Assembly (NCBI GenBank): GCA_038328575.1
Contig: JBBQMD010000008.1
Location: forward strand, 1 to 64,000
Reading direction: 5' to 3'
Source of the DNA: JACVCS01 sp038328575
Lineage (GTDB): Bacteria > Planctomycetota > Phycisphaerae > Phycisphaerales > UBA1924
DNA: 64,000 nt
Below are positions 7,758-17,596 of the stretch, piece by piece. Made by a program: the position numbers and the translations under genes. How positions within the stretch are numbered: the first letter of the stretch is position 1; each line of letters opens with the position of its first letter. The notes under the pieces were generated by a model. It had not been told where the DNA came from. It did no database searches and saw only the letters and a list, made by a program, of their open reading frames with translations.

Positions 7758-9710
7758 ATGGCCAAGTCCACGAACGTCAAGCGTCGTCCGGTCCATTCCA
7801 ACGGCAAGCACGCCGGTGGGGGGACGAATGGAATATCCGTCAAGGGTCGGGAGCCGGAGTTGTCGGTCGAGCGGGAGTTTGATCTGGCGCGGGAGATCTC
7901 GCCGCGACGGAAATCGACGGACGCGACGAGCGTGAACGAGCTGGTGAGCGAGCAGCTTGCGCATTTCGGGATTGATCCTTCGACGCCGTTTGGGCAGCAT
8001 CTGGCGGGGCTGGCGGGGCACGTGTATTCGGGGCATGCGGATTTGCGGCAGATGTGGGGCGCGCTGCAGATGGAGCTGGCGACGCTGGATCGCAAGGATC
8101 GAGCGGCGCGTTTCGCGGCCCAGAAGTTCTTGGCCTTTCAGATGGCCAAGATGCTCGACACGCTGATGCACGGGTGGCGGTCGACGTATCAGAGCGTGGT
8201 GAAGACGCAGGGGGCGCGCTTGGCGCGCGGGCCGTATCCGGTCTTTGACAATCTCACGGCGTTGTTCAGCGCCAAGCCGGTGATCACGCGCACCGCGACG
8301 TACATCTACGCGTGCGCCGAGTGGGTGGACGATGCGTTCCAGGGCAAGGAGCTGATGCTCGAGGTGTACAGCCGCCTGCTGAACCCGACGAACGTCAGCC
8401 TGGCCAACCACATCGTGGACATCGAGGCGGGGGAACTCAGCGGAGAATACTTCGCGTGGAACTTCAACAGCGGCATGGCGGGCATCGACGCGATCCTGTC
8501 GCACTTGCTTGGGTATCGCGACATCGTGCTCTCGTCGCGCAACGTCTACGGCGGCACCTACCAGCTCATGCACGACTGGCTGGCCAAGCCCTCGAACCTG
8601 GACATCTCGGTCAACTTCTTTGACGGCTACGAGACCAAGGACTTTGTTGACGCGCTGAAGCGCGTCGAGAAGGAGAACGCCGACCGCATCAAGGAAGGGC
8701 GCAAGGTGTATCTCTACATCGAGAGCCCGTGCAACCCGCACGGCTACTGCCTCGATGTGCCGGCGATCTGTAAAGAGGCCCACAAGCGCGGGATGACGGT
8801 GCTCTGTGACAGCACGGTGGGCACGCCGTTCTTGCATCGCCCGCTGCGGCGCAAGGACCCGCTGGAGCGCCCGGACTTTGTGATCCATTCGTATACGAAG
8901 GATCTGTCGGGCATGGGCGGCACGACGGCGGGATGCGTCATCGGGCGCAACGAGCGGATGTTCATGGGCAAGCACGACAAGGTGATGGGGGTTGATGTTG
9001 ACGGGAAGGCGCGCGAGTGGCACGGGCACGAGACGCTGTTCTGGAACGTGTACTACATCAAGGGCGCGTTTCTTGACGCGGACAAGGCGTACGAGGTGAT
9101 CAACGGCATGCACACGCTGGAGATGCGTGTGCTGCAGAAGACGATCAACACGCTGACGATGGCGGAGGTGCTGAGCGCGCACCCACTGATCAACGTGAAC
9201 TGCAACGCGGTGCCCGGGAATCACAACGCCGCGGTGCGCGAGCGGGTGATGTATCTGGGCTTGCCGGCGCCGCTGTTTACGATTGACTTTGAGGGCAAGA
9301 AGGGCAAGGGCGACAAGGGCCAGTCGCAGGCGCCGTTTGATCGCAACACGTTCAAGCGGTTCTTCGATTGTCTGGACCCGGTCTTCGGACACCAGGTGAG
9401 CCTGGGGCAGACGAACACCGTGGTGCTCTGCCCGGCCATCACCAGCCACAGCGAGATGAGCGACGCCGCCCTGCGCGCGGCGGGGATCGAGCCGACGACC
9501 GTCCGCATCTCGATCGGCATCGAGGACCCGCGGACCCTCATCGCGCACCTGGTCAAGGCCAGCGAGCTGGCGCTGGACGGAGCGAGCAAGGGCTTCAGCA
9601 CCAAGTTCCCCAGCGCTGCGAAGATCGATGCGATCTATCGCAAACACTACATGGAAGTACACCAGCGATTCGTCGATGCGCAGCCGGGGATGAGCGAACT
9701 GATCCGATAA
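7758..9710 (+). CDS. PLP-dependent Cys/Met-metabolism family enzyme with long N-terminal extension
   Basis: A 650-residue protein of the cystathionine gamma-synthase/beta-lyase fold. The PLP-binding lysine is in FVIHSYTKDLSGMGG, corresponding to the family's S-x-T-K segment. The aspartate that contacts the PLP ring is in MTVLCDSTVGTPF. The C-terminal substrate-carboxylate arginine is in VRISIGIEDPRTLIAHL. Family members are usually about 400 residues. Here roughly 190 extra residues precede the catalytic domain, beginning with a basic stretch and followed by a helical region containing HFGIDPSTPFGQHLAGLAGH. ATG 7758 is chosen because AGGGAGG stands five bases upstream. Reaction and substrate (trans-sulfuration, gamma-lyase or other) cannot be read from the sequence. 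Confidence 0.85.
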   Translation: MAKSTNVKRRPVHSNGKHAGGGTNGISVKGREPELSVEREFDLAREISPRRKSTDATSVNELVSEQLAHFGIDPSTPFGQHLAGLAGHVYSGHADLRQMWGALQMELATLDRKDRAARFAAQKFLAFQMAKMLDTLMHGWRSTYQSVVKTQGARLARGPYPVFDNLTALFSAKPVITRTATYIYACAEWVDDAFQGKELMLEVYSRLLNPTNVSLANHIVDIEAGELSGEYFAWNFNSGMAGIDAILSHLLGYRDIVLSSRNVYGGTYQLMHDWLAKPSNLDISVNFFDGYETKDFVDALKRVEKENADRIKEGRKVYLYIESPCNPHGYCLDVPAICKEAHKRGMTVLCDSTVGTPFLHRPLRRKDPLERPDFVIHSYTKDLSGMGGTTAGCVIGRNERMFMGKHDKVMGVDVDGKAREWHGHETLFWNVYYIKGAFLDADKAYEVINGMHTLEMRVLQKTINTLTMAEVLSAHPLINVNCNAVPGNHNAAVRERVMYLGLPAPLFTIDFEGKKGKGDKGQSQAPFDRNTFKRFFDCLDPVFGHQVSLGQTNTVVLCPAITSHSEMSDAALRAAGIEPTTVRISIGIEDPRTLIAHLVKASELALDGASKGFSTKFPSAAKIDAIYRKHYMEVHQRFVDAQPGMSELIR

Positions 9711-9808
9711 ACGGCGGGCGGGTAGGCTGAGGGTGGGCGCGCCGAAAGCGATCGTTCCCGGTGCGCATCGGGCGAACGGGCGGGCCGATCTCATGGAGTG
9801 GTGACGCG

Positions 9809-11374
9809 ATGCAGACGACGACAGGGGCAGAACGCGTGGCGGACTTTGGCTCTCGTCGCAGCGCGCGCATTGCCTGGATCGTATTTCTGACCTGCCTGGT
9901 CGTGCTGGTCGCGGTGCAGCAGGGCGTGGTGACGTGGTTGCTTGAGTCGGGCGCGCCGGTGTCTGCGCCGGTGGCGACGAACTCCAAGCGTGTGGTGGGC
10001 GAAGATGGCACGGTTGCTCGGAAGGCGGAGCTGGCCCCGCCGGGCTTCGACATTGATTCGTTGAACATCAAGTTCGCGTTGCGATTCTCGGCGGCGCCGG
10101 AACAGGTGTTCGAGGCGTTGGAAGGGTTTCGGCAGGCCGCGAAGAACGACGTCCAGCGGGCGCGTCTTGGGCTTGCGGAGGCGATCGTGCGGACGGCGGC
10201 GTCAGCGGATCAGGTGGCGCGAGACGCGGCGGTGAAGGCGCTCGATGACGGCGCGGAGGGGCCGACTGATCCGAGCACGGGCCAGAAGAATGAGGCCAAG
10301 GGCGTGAATGACGAAGAGCTGCTGCGCGACATGAGCGTGGCACGGCGGGTGTACGAACTCGGCTCGGCGAAGGACGCCGGCGTGACGGAGTATGAGGCTC
10401 GGTTGTTGAAGGAGCGCCACGGCTATCTGGGCGAGTTGACGCTGGCGTTCAACGACCCGGCGCAGGCGGAGAAGCGAGAGAAGTTCCTCAGCGGCGGCGC
10501 GTGGATCATCGCGTTGTCGGTGTTGTTCATCGTCGGTGGTATTGGGATGCTGCTGCTGGGCGTGGGGCTGATGGTGGTGGCGCTGGTGTTCAAGCCGGGG
10601 TTTGGCGCGTTAGCGCGCGGATCGCTACCTGAGCGACAGGTCGGGCCTGGCGGGAGCCTGCCGATAGAACTCGCGGCGGTGTTCGCCGTTGCGTTCCTGG
10701 CCATGGCGCTGCTGCTGAGCGTGGCGCGCGCGATGGCGCCGGACTCCGGCGCGGTCGACCTGGCGGGCGTGGTCGCGCCCTGGGGTGTGACGGCGCTGCT
10801 GCTGGCGTATCCATTGATTCGCGGCGTGCCGTATCGCGAGTTTCGCAGGACCGTTGGGCTTATCCCCGGGCATGCGGGTCGGGGTGTGCTGCGAGAAGTG
10901 GGCGTGGGAGTTCTGGGGTGGGTTGCGATGCTGCCACTGGTCTTGTGCGCGGCGATTGTCTCGATGATCCTGGGCGGCGTGATTCAGTTGTTTCTTGGCT
11001 CACCGCCAGAGCAAGACTTGCGCATCCCACACATCATCGCGACGGCGGACGTATTCACGCTGCTGGCGTTCTTCGCGCTGTTGACGCTGTGGGCGCCGCT
11101 GACCGAAGAGCTGGTGTTTCGCGGCGGGGTGTTCCGGCAGATGTCCACGCGGATGGTGCCGTTCGCATCGGTTCTGCTGAGCTCGCTCTGCTTTGCGGTG
11201 CTGCATCCGCTACCGATTCACCTGATGCTGCCGGTGTTCACGCTCGGGTGCCTGTTCGCGGTGATGCGGCACTGGCGCGGGTCGCTGATCGCGTCAATCA
11301 CGGCGCACAGCCTGAACAACGCGTTGGTGGGGATGCTCATCTTGTTTGTGTTCAGGTTCTTCCTGGGCGAATGA
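9809..11374 (+). CDS. CPBP-family intramembrane metalloprotease
   Basis: A 521-residue membrane protein with the three CPBP (Rce1-like/Abi) motifs near the C-terminus: TEELVFRGG (EExxxR), FAVLHP (FxxxH) and HSLNN (HxxxN). Together these hold the catalytic glutamates and metal-binding histidines. One N-terminal helix (about residues 22-42) is followed by a soluble, Ala/Glu-rich region to about residue 215, then seven or more hydrophobic segments. The long extracytoplasmic N-terminal region is not part of the core family. ATG 9809 follows GGAG by ten bases. The gene is convergent with clpB, 31 bases apart. Substrate unknown; CPBP proteins process prenylated or signal-anchored substrates in other organisms. 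Confidence 0.9.
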   Translation: MQTTTGAERVADFGSRRSARIAWIVFLTCLVVLVAVQQGVVTWLLESGAPVSAPVATNSKRVVGEDGTVARKAELAPPGFDIDSLNIKFALRFSAAPEQVFEALEGFRQAAKNDVQRARLGLAEAIVRTAASADQVARDAAVKALDDGAEGPTDPSTGQKNEAKGVNDEELLRDMSVARRVYELGSAKDAGVTEYEARLLKERHGYLGELTLAFNDPAQAEKREKFLSGGAWIIALSVLFIVGGIGMLLLGVGLMVVALVFKPGFGALARGSLPERQVGPGGSLPIELAAVFAVAFLAMALLLSVARAMAPDSGAVDLAGVVAPWGVTALLLAYPLIRGVPYREFRRTVGLIPGHAGRGVLREVGVGVLGWVAMLPLVLCAAIVSMILGGVIQLFLGSPPEQDLRIPHIIATADVFTLLAFFALLTLWAPLTEELVFRGGVFRQMSTRMVPFASVLLSSLCFAVLHPLPIHLMLPVFTLGCLFAVMRHWRGSLIASITAHSLNNALVGMLILFVFRFFLGE

Positions 11375-11405
11375 GCGAGCGATATCGCGCCAGCTGCCCC
11401 GGCCA

Positions 11406-14147
11406 TCAGGCCGTGCGGTCGTCGTTGGGCGCGGCGCTGAAGACCAGCGCGTCGCCTTGCGCGTCCACTGCGATGGTCTGGCCCGAGGCGAAGTCGCCGG
11501 AAAGCAGGCGGGTTGCCAGCGGGTTTTCCAGGCGTTGCTGGATGACGCGCTTGAGCGGGCGGGCGCCGAAGGCCGGGTCCCAGCCCTCGGCGGCGATGAG
11601 GTCTTTGGCGCTGTCGCTGAGCGTGAGGGACATGCCGCGATCGGTGAGGCGCTGGCGGAGACGGGCGAGCTGGATCTCGACAATGCGGGCGATGTGTTCG
11701 CGCTTGAGCTGGTGGAAGACGACGACCTCGTCAATGCGGTTGAGCAGCTCGGGGCGAAGGAAGGTTGAGCCGCCCATGGCCTGCTGGGCGCGGAGCATGG
11801 CGTCGCGGACTTTGGTGGGCAGGCCGGTGGCGCGCCCCATTTCTTCGATGGCGTGGGCGGCGGGGCCGCGACGGAGCAGGTCGCGCACGCCGGCGTCGAT
11901 CTCCCAATCTTCGGCGCCGCTGGAGGCGAGCTCCTGGATCATCTGGCTGCCGAAGTTGCTGGTCATGACGATGATGGTGTTTTTGAAGTCGACGGTGCGG
12001 CCCTGGCCGTCGGTGAGGCGGCCGTCGTCGAGGACTTGCAGCAGGATATTGAAGACGTCCGGGTGGGCCTTCTCGATTTCGTCGAGCAGGATCACGGCGT
12101 AAGGGCGGCGCCGCACCGCCTCGGTGAGCGCGCCGCCTTCCTCGTAGCCGACGTAGCCGGGTGGCGCGCCGATCAGGCGACTCACGGCGTGCTTCTCCAT
12201 GTACTCGCTCATGTCGATGCGGACCACGGCGTCCTGCGTGTCAAACAGAAACTCTGCCAGGGCCTTGCAGGTCTCGGTCTTGCCTACGCCGGTGGGGCCT
12301 AGAAAGAGGAACGAGCCGACTGGGCGGTTCTGATCGCCCAGCCCGCTGCGGGCGCGACGCACGGCGTTGGAGACGGCCTTGAGGGCTTCGTCTTGACCCA
12401 CGACGCGCGTGGTGAGCTGATCTTCCATGCGCAGGAGCTTCTCGCGCTCGCCCTCGACGAGACGCGCCACGGGGATGCCCGTCCACTGCCCGACGACCTC
12501 GGCGATCGCCTCGGCATCTACCTGTTCCTTGACCAGCGCGTTGCCGGTGCGCTGGCGCTCTTCGAGCGCGACCTCGGCCTGGGCGAGGCGCTTCTCCAGC
12601 TCGCGGATGTCTGAATACTGAATGCGCGCGGCGGTCTCAAGGTCGCCTCGGCGCTGCGCCTGCTCCAGCTCGGTGCGCTTGCGGTCGATCTGGTTCTTCA
12701 CCATCTTCACGGCGTCCAGGTCCGCCTTCTCGGCTTCCCAGCGGGTGGTCAGCGCGCGGTTCTGCTCTTGGATGTCGGCGAGTTCTTTCTCGATACGAGA
12801 GAGCTCGCGCGAGCCGGGGGCGGTGGCGAGCGTCGCGCCGCCTTCCATCTTGAGCGCCTCGCGCTCGATCTCCAGTTGCATGATGCGCCGGCGGAGCTCG
12901 TCAAGCTCGGTGGGCATGCTGTCGTTCTCGATGCGCAGGCGGCTGGCGGCTTCGTCGACGAGGTCGATGGCCTTGTCCGGGAGGAAGCGCTCGGTGATGT
13001 AGCGATTGCTGAGCGTGGCGGCGGCGAGGATGGCGCTATCGAGGATCTTTACGCCGTGATGGGCTTCGTAGCGGGGCTTGAGGCCACGAAGGATGGCGAT
13101 GGTCTCTTCGACGCTGGGCTGATCGACGAAGACGGTTTGGAAGCGACGTTCGAAGGCGGGGTCTTTTTCGATGTGCTTGCGATACTCGTCGAGCGTGGTG
13201 GCACCGATGCAGCGGAGCTCGCCGCGGGCGAGAGCGGGCTTGAGGAGGTTGCCGGCGCTGACGGCGCCTTCGGCGCCGCCGGCACCGACGATGGTGTGCA
13301 GCTCATCGATGAACAGGATGATCTGGCCCTTGGCGGCCTGGACTTCGCGGAGCACGTTCTTGAGGCGCTCTTCGAACTCGCCGCGGTACTTGGCACCGGC
13401 CAGGAGCTGGCCGATGTCGAGCGAGAGCAGGCGCTGGTGGCGCATTGGCTCGGGGCAGTCGCCGTTGATGATGCGCAGGGCGAGGCCCTCGGCGATGGCG
13501 GTCTTGCCGACGCCGGGCTCGCCGATGAGCACGGGGTTGTTCTTGGTGCGACGCCCGAGGACCTGCATGACGCGCCGGATTTCCTCGTCGCGCCCGATGA
13601 CTGGATCGATTTTGCCTTGTTGGGCTTTCTCGGTGAGGTCGATGGTGTATTTCTTGAGCGACTCGAACGAGCCCTCGGCGTTCTGATCGGTGATGTTGGA
13701 GACGCCGCTGGCCTCGCGAGTCTGGCGGATGGCGCGCTCGACGGCGCCGCGATCGACGCCGGAGAGGCTCAGGAGCTCCTTGACCGAGCCCTGGCCCGGC
13801 GTATCGATGAGGCCGAGGAGGAGGTGTTCGGTGCTCACGTACGCGTCACCGAGTTTTTTACTGGCGCTCTCTGCGACCGTCATGGTCGCCAGGAGCGACC
13901 GCGACGGGAGAGCGGTGGCGCCTTGAACGGTCGGCAAGCGTGCCAGCTCGCTCTGTGCGAAAGACGCGGCCCGCGCGCCGTCCGCCCCGGCTTTGGCCAG
14001 GAGTCCCCAAGTCGGGCCAGACTTGTCGGCCAGCATGGAGCCGAGTAGGTGTAGGGGCGTGATCTCGGCGTGCTGGCGCGTGCCGGCATCGGCTTGGGCG
14101 TCGGCGAGTGCTTGTTGGGCGGTGGTGGTGAAACGGTCTGGTCGCAT
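11406..14147 (-). CDS. clpB: ATP-dependent disaggregase ClpB
   Basis: A 913-residue Hsp100 protein that, with DnaK, dissolves protein aggregates. The N-terminal repeat domain begins RFTTTAQQALADAQADA. The first AAA+ module has Walker A GEPGVGKTA and ALARGELRCIGATTLDEY. The middle domain is a long Leu/Arg/Glu coiled coil (about 400-520), which separates ClpB from ClpA and ClpC. The second AAA+ module has Walker A GPTGVGKTE and APPGYVGYEEGG. No ClpP-binding IGF/L loop is evident. ATG 14147 has CGGAGGG six bases upstream; an earlier in-frame start would add ten residues. No CIRCE operator (TTAGCACTC-N9-GAGTGCTAA) is seen upstream. Confidence 0.97.
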   Translation of the reverse strand: MRPDRFTTTAQQALADAQADAGTRQHAEITPLHLLGSMLADKSGPTWGLLAKAGADGARAASFAQSELARLPTVQGATALPSRSLLATMTVAESASKKLGDAYVSTEHLLLGLIDTPGQGSVKELLSLSGVDRGAVERAIRQTREASGVSNITDQNAEGSFESLKKYTIDLTEKAQQGKIDPVIGRDEEIRRVMQVLGRRTKNNPVLIGEPGVGKTAIAEGLALRIINGDCPEPMRHQRLLSLDIGQLLAGAKYRGEFEERLKNVLREVQAAKGQIILFIDELHTIVGAGGAEGAVSAGNLLKPALARGELRCIGATTLDEYRKHIEKDPAFERRFQTVFVDQPSVEETIAILRGLKPRYEAHHGVKILDSAILAAATLSNRYITERFLPDKAIDLVDEAASRLRIENDSMPTELDELRRRIMQLEIEREALKMEGGATLATAPGSRELSRIEKELADIQEQNRALTTRWEAEKADLDAVKMVKNQIDRKRTELEQAQRRGDLETAARIQYSDIRELEKRLAQAEVALEERQRTGNALVKEQVDAEAIAEVVGQWTGIPVARLVEGEREKLLRMEDQLTTRVVGQDEALKAVSNAVRRARSGLGDQNRPVGSFLFLGPTGVGKTETCKALAEFLFDTQDAVVRIDMSEYMEKHAVSRLIGAPPGYVGYEEGGALTEAVRRRPYAVILLDEIEKAHPDVFNILLQVLDDGRLTDGQGRTVDFKNTIIVMTSNFGSQMIQELASSGAEDWEIDAGVRDLLRRGPAAHAIEEMGRATGLPTKVRDAMLRAQQAMGGSTFLRPELLNRIDEVVVFHQLKREHIARIVEIQLARLRQRLTDRGMSLTLSDSAKDLIAAEGWDPAFGARPLKRVIQQRLENPLATRLLSGDFASGQTIAVDAQGDALVFSAAPNDDRTA

Positions 14148-14397
14148 AGTCGGCCCTCCGAAGGAAGAAGGGGGCAAGCGGCGCGCCAGGAGGCTGATCT
14201 GGGCCAGAGGCAGAATTCCGCTGGTTTGTCCGACACAGATCGTTGACGCGTGCGGGCATGGCGGGGGGTTGAGGGGTGGGCGCCCGCCGGAATGGGCGTG
14301 GGGGGGCGGGCGGCTGCCGCTCTGGCAGTGAACGGCGGAAGAGGTGTGGATCCGGGGAATGAAAAACTACGCGAATGCGTGGCCCGGCGTTCGCTTC

Positions 14398-14403
14398 TAC
14401 GCT
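14398..14403 (+). promoter_or_regulatory. Candidate -10 box (TACGCT) just before the zinc-ribbon gene
   Basis: TACGCT ends six bases before ATG 14410 and three before ATG 14407. It belongs to the recurrent TAYGCTTG set and would make the gene leaderless. Confidence 0.4.
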
Positions 14404-14409
14404 TGCATG

Positions 14410-14736
14410 ATGGATCAAGACTCTGGGCCGCTGAAGTTCCCGCCTCGCCCCGCACCGCAAAGCGGCGATGTCGAGTCGCGCGGGTTGCGAAGGCGAGCGG
14501 AGGAGGACGAGGACGAGGGGATGCCGAACCCTGCGGACGTCAAGCGGCTCAACGAGAACGTGACGCGGCGCTGCCCGAGTTGCAAGAAGGAGATCTATGA
14601 CGACGCCGAGGTGTGTTATCACTGCGGCGACGCGGTGGTGGCGTCGAGATCGCGTGGCCAGAGTCCTTGGGTGATCATCGTGGTGGCGGCCGTGATCCTG
14701 GGTTTTATGATCTCGTACGTCTGGCGACTGCTTTGA
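14410..14736 (+). CDS. Small zinc-ribbon membrane protein
   Basis: A 108-residue protein of unknown function. A zinc ribbon of two CxxC knuckles, RCPSCKKEIYDDAEVCYHCG, lies at about residues 57-75. A C-terminal membrane helix (VIIVVAAVILGFMISYVW) follows, so the ribbon probably sits in the cytoplasm on a tail anchor. The N-terminal 37 residues are Pro-rich, then acidic. Start choice: ATG 14410 (or 14407) lies right behind a TACGCT box and has no ribosome-binding site. A downstream ATG at 14521, preceded by GAGGACGAGGGG, could instead give a 71-residue protein. It stands alone between clpB (divergent) and bamA. Confidence 0.75.
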   Translation: MDQDSGPLKFPPRPAPQSGDVESRGLRRRAEEDEDEGMPNPADVKRLNENVTRRCPSCKKEIYDDAEVCYHCGDAVVASRSRGQSPWVIIVVAAVILGFMISYVWRLL

Positions 14737-14794
14737 GTGAGGGCACGGGTTGTCCGCAACGCGTTGGCGGGCAGCCGGGGCGGGTTGTGCGCGG

Positions 14795-17443
14795 ATGCCG
14801 CCCCTGCTATCGTCGTCGTCCTTGAAGACTCTCTTCGGTTCAACTCGAGCGTCGAAGTGGAATGCACGGTCACGCGGCGTCTCGACGCTGCTGTTGGCGT
14901 TGCTGGCGGGGGCGCCGGTGGGCTTTGCCCAGACGCCTGCGGCGCCGGAAACCTCGCCCCAGGTGCCTCCGGTGGCAGCGCCGGGCCCGGGTGAGCCTGG
15001 TGCGCCGACTCCGGGGTCGGGCGTGGGTGCGACCCGCCCCAGCGCAGAACCGATCCGCGCCGATGCGCCCCGCGGGCCCGCGACGATCCCGGCGGGCGAC
15101 GGCCCTGCGGTGACAAAGGTCTCCAAGGTGCTTTTGGGCTACGAGAATCGGCTGATCCGATCGGTGGAGCTGCGCGGCCTGCGGCAGGTGTCGCCCCAGC
15201 TTGTGCTGAACCAGGTGCGATCGGTCGAGGGCTCGCCCCTGCGCGAGAGCGCGGTGCGGTCGGATGTGCAGCGGCTCAACCGGCTGGGGCGGTTCAATCA
15301 GATCGAGGCCAGCGCCACGCTGTTTGACGATGGGACGGTCGGTCTGGTGTACGAGTTCATCGAGACGCCGATCGTTCGCGCGGCGCGGGCCGTGGGCAAT
15401 CGACAGATCAGCGACGAAGATCTCGCGACGGAAATCGACTTGCTCGCTGGCACGCCGATTGATCGGTATCAGATCGATCGCCTGGTGCGGCGCATCAAAG
15501 ACCTCTACCGCAAGCGCGGCTACTACCAGGCGGATGTCACTGTTGATGAGGCGGAGCTGAGTGAACGCGGGAACCTGATCTTCAACATCCGCGAGGGCGA
15601 GCGGCTCAAGGTGACCGACATCCGGTTTGATGGCAACGCGACATTTGACGCCGGGCTGATGCTTCCGGGGATCAAGACCGAAACCTGGGGCATCTTCAAC
15701 AGCGGCGCGCTGGACGACTCGATCGTCGACCAGGATGTCGCGTCCATCATTCAGTTCTACAAGGACCGCGGCTATCTGGACGTCCGCGTCGATCGCGCGA
15801 TCCGCCCCTCACCCAACGGGCAGGAAGCGATCCTGACATTCATCATTAGCGAGGGCCAGGTGTACACGCTGCGGAGTGTGCGCGTCGTGCTTGCGCAGCC
15901 CGGCACGCGCGACGTGCCCACCGAGCTGAGCCCGCGGGTCTACTCGCGCGAGCAGGTCGCGGGCCTGATGGTGATCAAGGCGGGCGATGTCTACAGCCTT
16001 GACCGCATCCGACGCAGCGTCGAGGCGGTGCAGGACGCCTATGGCAAGCTGGGTTACGTCGACTCGACCGTCGCTCGCGAAGAAGTCCGCGATGTCAGCC
16101 GGCCCGAGGTGGACATCCTGCTGGTCATCACCGAGGGCGAGCCCTCGCTGACGGGACTGGTCACCGTTCGCGGCAACGAGCTGACGCAGCAGAAGGTGGT
16201 GCGTCGTCAGGTGAAGCTGCTGCCAGATCGCCCGCTGGACACGACGTCCATCAAGCGAACCAGGGACCTGCTGGACGACACACAGCTCTTTGAGCCTCAG
16301 AGCGTCAAGGTCACGATCCAGCCGCCGGACCCGCTGAACCCCGCGCATCGCGACGTGTTGGTGGAGATCAAGGAGACGAACACGGGGCGCCTGGGCTTCG
16401 GGGCCGCGGTGAACACGGACCTTGGGCTCATTGGCACGATCGACTTCGTGCAGCGGAACTTCGATGTCTCGGACACGCCGGACAGCATGGGCGAGCTGCT
16501 GACGGGGCGCGCGTTCCGCGGCGCGGGCCAGACGTTTGCGATCTCGCTGCAGCCGGGCACGAACTTTCAGAACTACTCGATCTCGCTGGGCGAGCCGTAC
16601 TTGTTTGAGTCGGATTACGCCGGGAACGTCTCGGCGGGGTTCCGGCGCTGGAACTTTGACGAGTATTCCGAGTCGCGCATCAGTCTTTCGGGCACGATCG
16701 GGCGTCGCTTCGGCGAGCGCTGGGCCGGCGGCATCACCGGGCGCGTGGAGCAGATCACGCTCGGCAACTTCCAATCCGGCGCGACCGAAGACCTGGTCCG
16801 GGTCGAGGGCGAGAACTTCCTCACCGGAATCAGCGCGCGCGTGTCGCGCCAAGCAACCGACAGCAACATCCGCCCCACCCGCGGCACCAAGTTTGATGCG
16901 AGCGTCGAACGAGTCGGGGGCGACTTCAACTTCTGGAAGCTCGGCGCCAACTTCGGCGCGTACCTGCCCTTGTACGAGGACCTCTTCGGGCGCACGACGG
17001 TGCTGACGTTCCGCTCGTCGGTCGGATTGATCCCGGAGGATCAGGACGACGTCCCGCTGTTCGAGCGATTTTATAGCGGCGGCACGGCATTCCGCGGGTT
17101 CTCGTTTCGCGGGGTTTCGCCGCGCGGCATCATCGCGGGCTCCAATCCGGCGGTCGTCGGCGGTGACCCGGTCGGCGGCACGTGGTCGATATTTAACGGC
17201 CTGCAGGTCGAGCAGCCGGTGTTCCGCGAGGTGATCGCGATCGTCGGGTTTATCGACTCGGGCACAGTGAACTCTTCGCGATACAACGTCAGCCAGTATC
17301 GCGTCTCGGTCGGTGGGGGCATCCGGCTGTATCTGCCGATGCTCGGGCCCAACCCGCTGGCGTTTGACTTCGCGGTCCCGCTGCGGCGCGAAGAGCGTGA
17401 CGAAAAGCGACTGTTCAGTTTCACGCTTGACGTGCCGTTCTAA
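14795..17443 (+). CDS. bamA: Outer-membrane assembly protein BamA (Omp85)
   Basis: An 882-residue Omp85 protein that inserts beta-barrel proteins into the outer membrane. A long N-terminal signal (hydrophobic core VSTLLLALLAGAPVGF) is followed by a Pro/Ala-rich linker and about five POTRA units, of which IRSVELRGLRQVSPQLVLNQV is the first. The C-terminal bacterial surface antigen barrel contains RFYSGGTAFRGFSFRG, the RGF loop that packs inside the barrel. The final residue is Phe, the usual barrel end signal. The start is uncertain: ATG 14795 lacks a ribosome site, and TTG 14822, preceded by TATCGT, would begin MKTLFG and give a more normal signal peptide. It heads the cluster with ompH, lpxD and lpxC. 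Confidence 0.95.
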   Translation: MPPLLSSSSLKTLFGSTRASKWNARSRGVSTLLLALLAGAPVGFAQTPAAPETSPQVPPVAAPGPGEPGAPTPGSGVGATRPSAEPIRADAPRGPATIPAGDGPAVTKVSKVLLGYENRLIRSVELRGLRQVSPQLVLNQVRSVEGSPLRESAVRSDVQRLNRLGRFNQIEASATLFDDGTVGLVYEFIETPIVRAARAVGNRQISDEDLATEIDLLAGTPIDRYQIDRLVRRIKDLYRKRGYYQADVTVDEAELSERGNLIFNIREGERLKVTDIRFDGNATFDAGLMLPGIKTETWGIFNSGALDDSIVDQDVASIIQFYKDRGYLDVRVDRAIRPSPNGQEAILTFIISEGQVYTLRSVRVVLAQPGTRDVPTELSPRVYSREQVAGLMVIKAGDVYSLDRIRRSVEAVQDAYGKLGYVDSTVAREEVRDVSRPEVDILLVITEGEPSLTGLVTVRGNELTQQKVVRRQVKLLPDRPLDTTSIKRTRDLLDDTQLFEPQSVKVTIQPPDPLNPAHRDVLVEIKETNTGRLGFGAAVNTDLGLIGTIDFVQRNFDVSDTPDSMGELLTGRAFRGAGQTFAISLQPGTNFQNYSISLGEPYLFESDYAGNVSAGFRRWNFDEYSESRISLSGTIGRRFGERWAGGITGRVEQITLGNFQSGATEDLVRVEGENFLTGISARVSRQATDSNIRPTRGTKFDASVERVGGDFNFWKLGANFGAYLPLYEDLFGRTTVLTFRSSVGLIPEDQDDVPLFERFYSGGTAFRGFSFRGVSPRGIIAGSNPAVVGGDPVGGTWSIFNGLQVEQPVFREVIAIVGFIDSGTVNSSRYNVSQYRVSVGGGIRLYLPMLGPNPLAFDFAVPLRREERDEKRLFSFTLDVPF

Positions 17444-17596
17444 CACCAAATTCGCGTATGGCGGGGCGATGGCGCGGGCCGGTCGCGACTTTCTGGTTCG
17501 CAGGTGCTAACAATGGACATTCACGGCTCGCCCTGTTCGGCGAAACGTGCCCCGCATTGAACAAACGCCCCGGCTTGGGGCCTCAGGAGTTTGCCC

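Noticed and set aside
7155..9794. Long open frames opposite real genes (for example opposite the PLP enzyme, clpB and the GT4 gene)
   Set aside because: They arise from the strong G/C third-position bias, have no family features, and their translations are Arg/His/Pro-rich noise.
11406..14350. CIRCE/HrcA or similar heat-shock operator for clpB
   Set aside because: No TTAGCACTC-type inverted repeat upstream; only a strong ribosome-binding site is evident.
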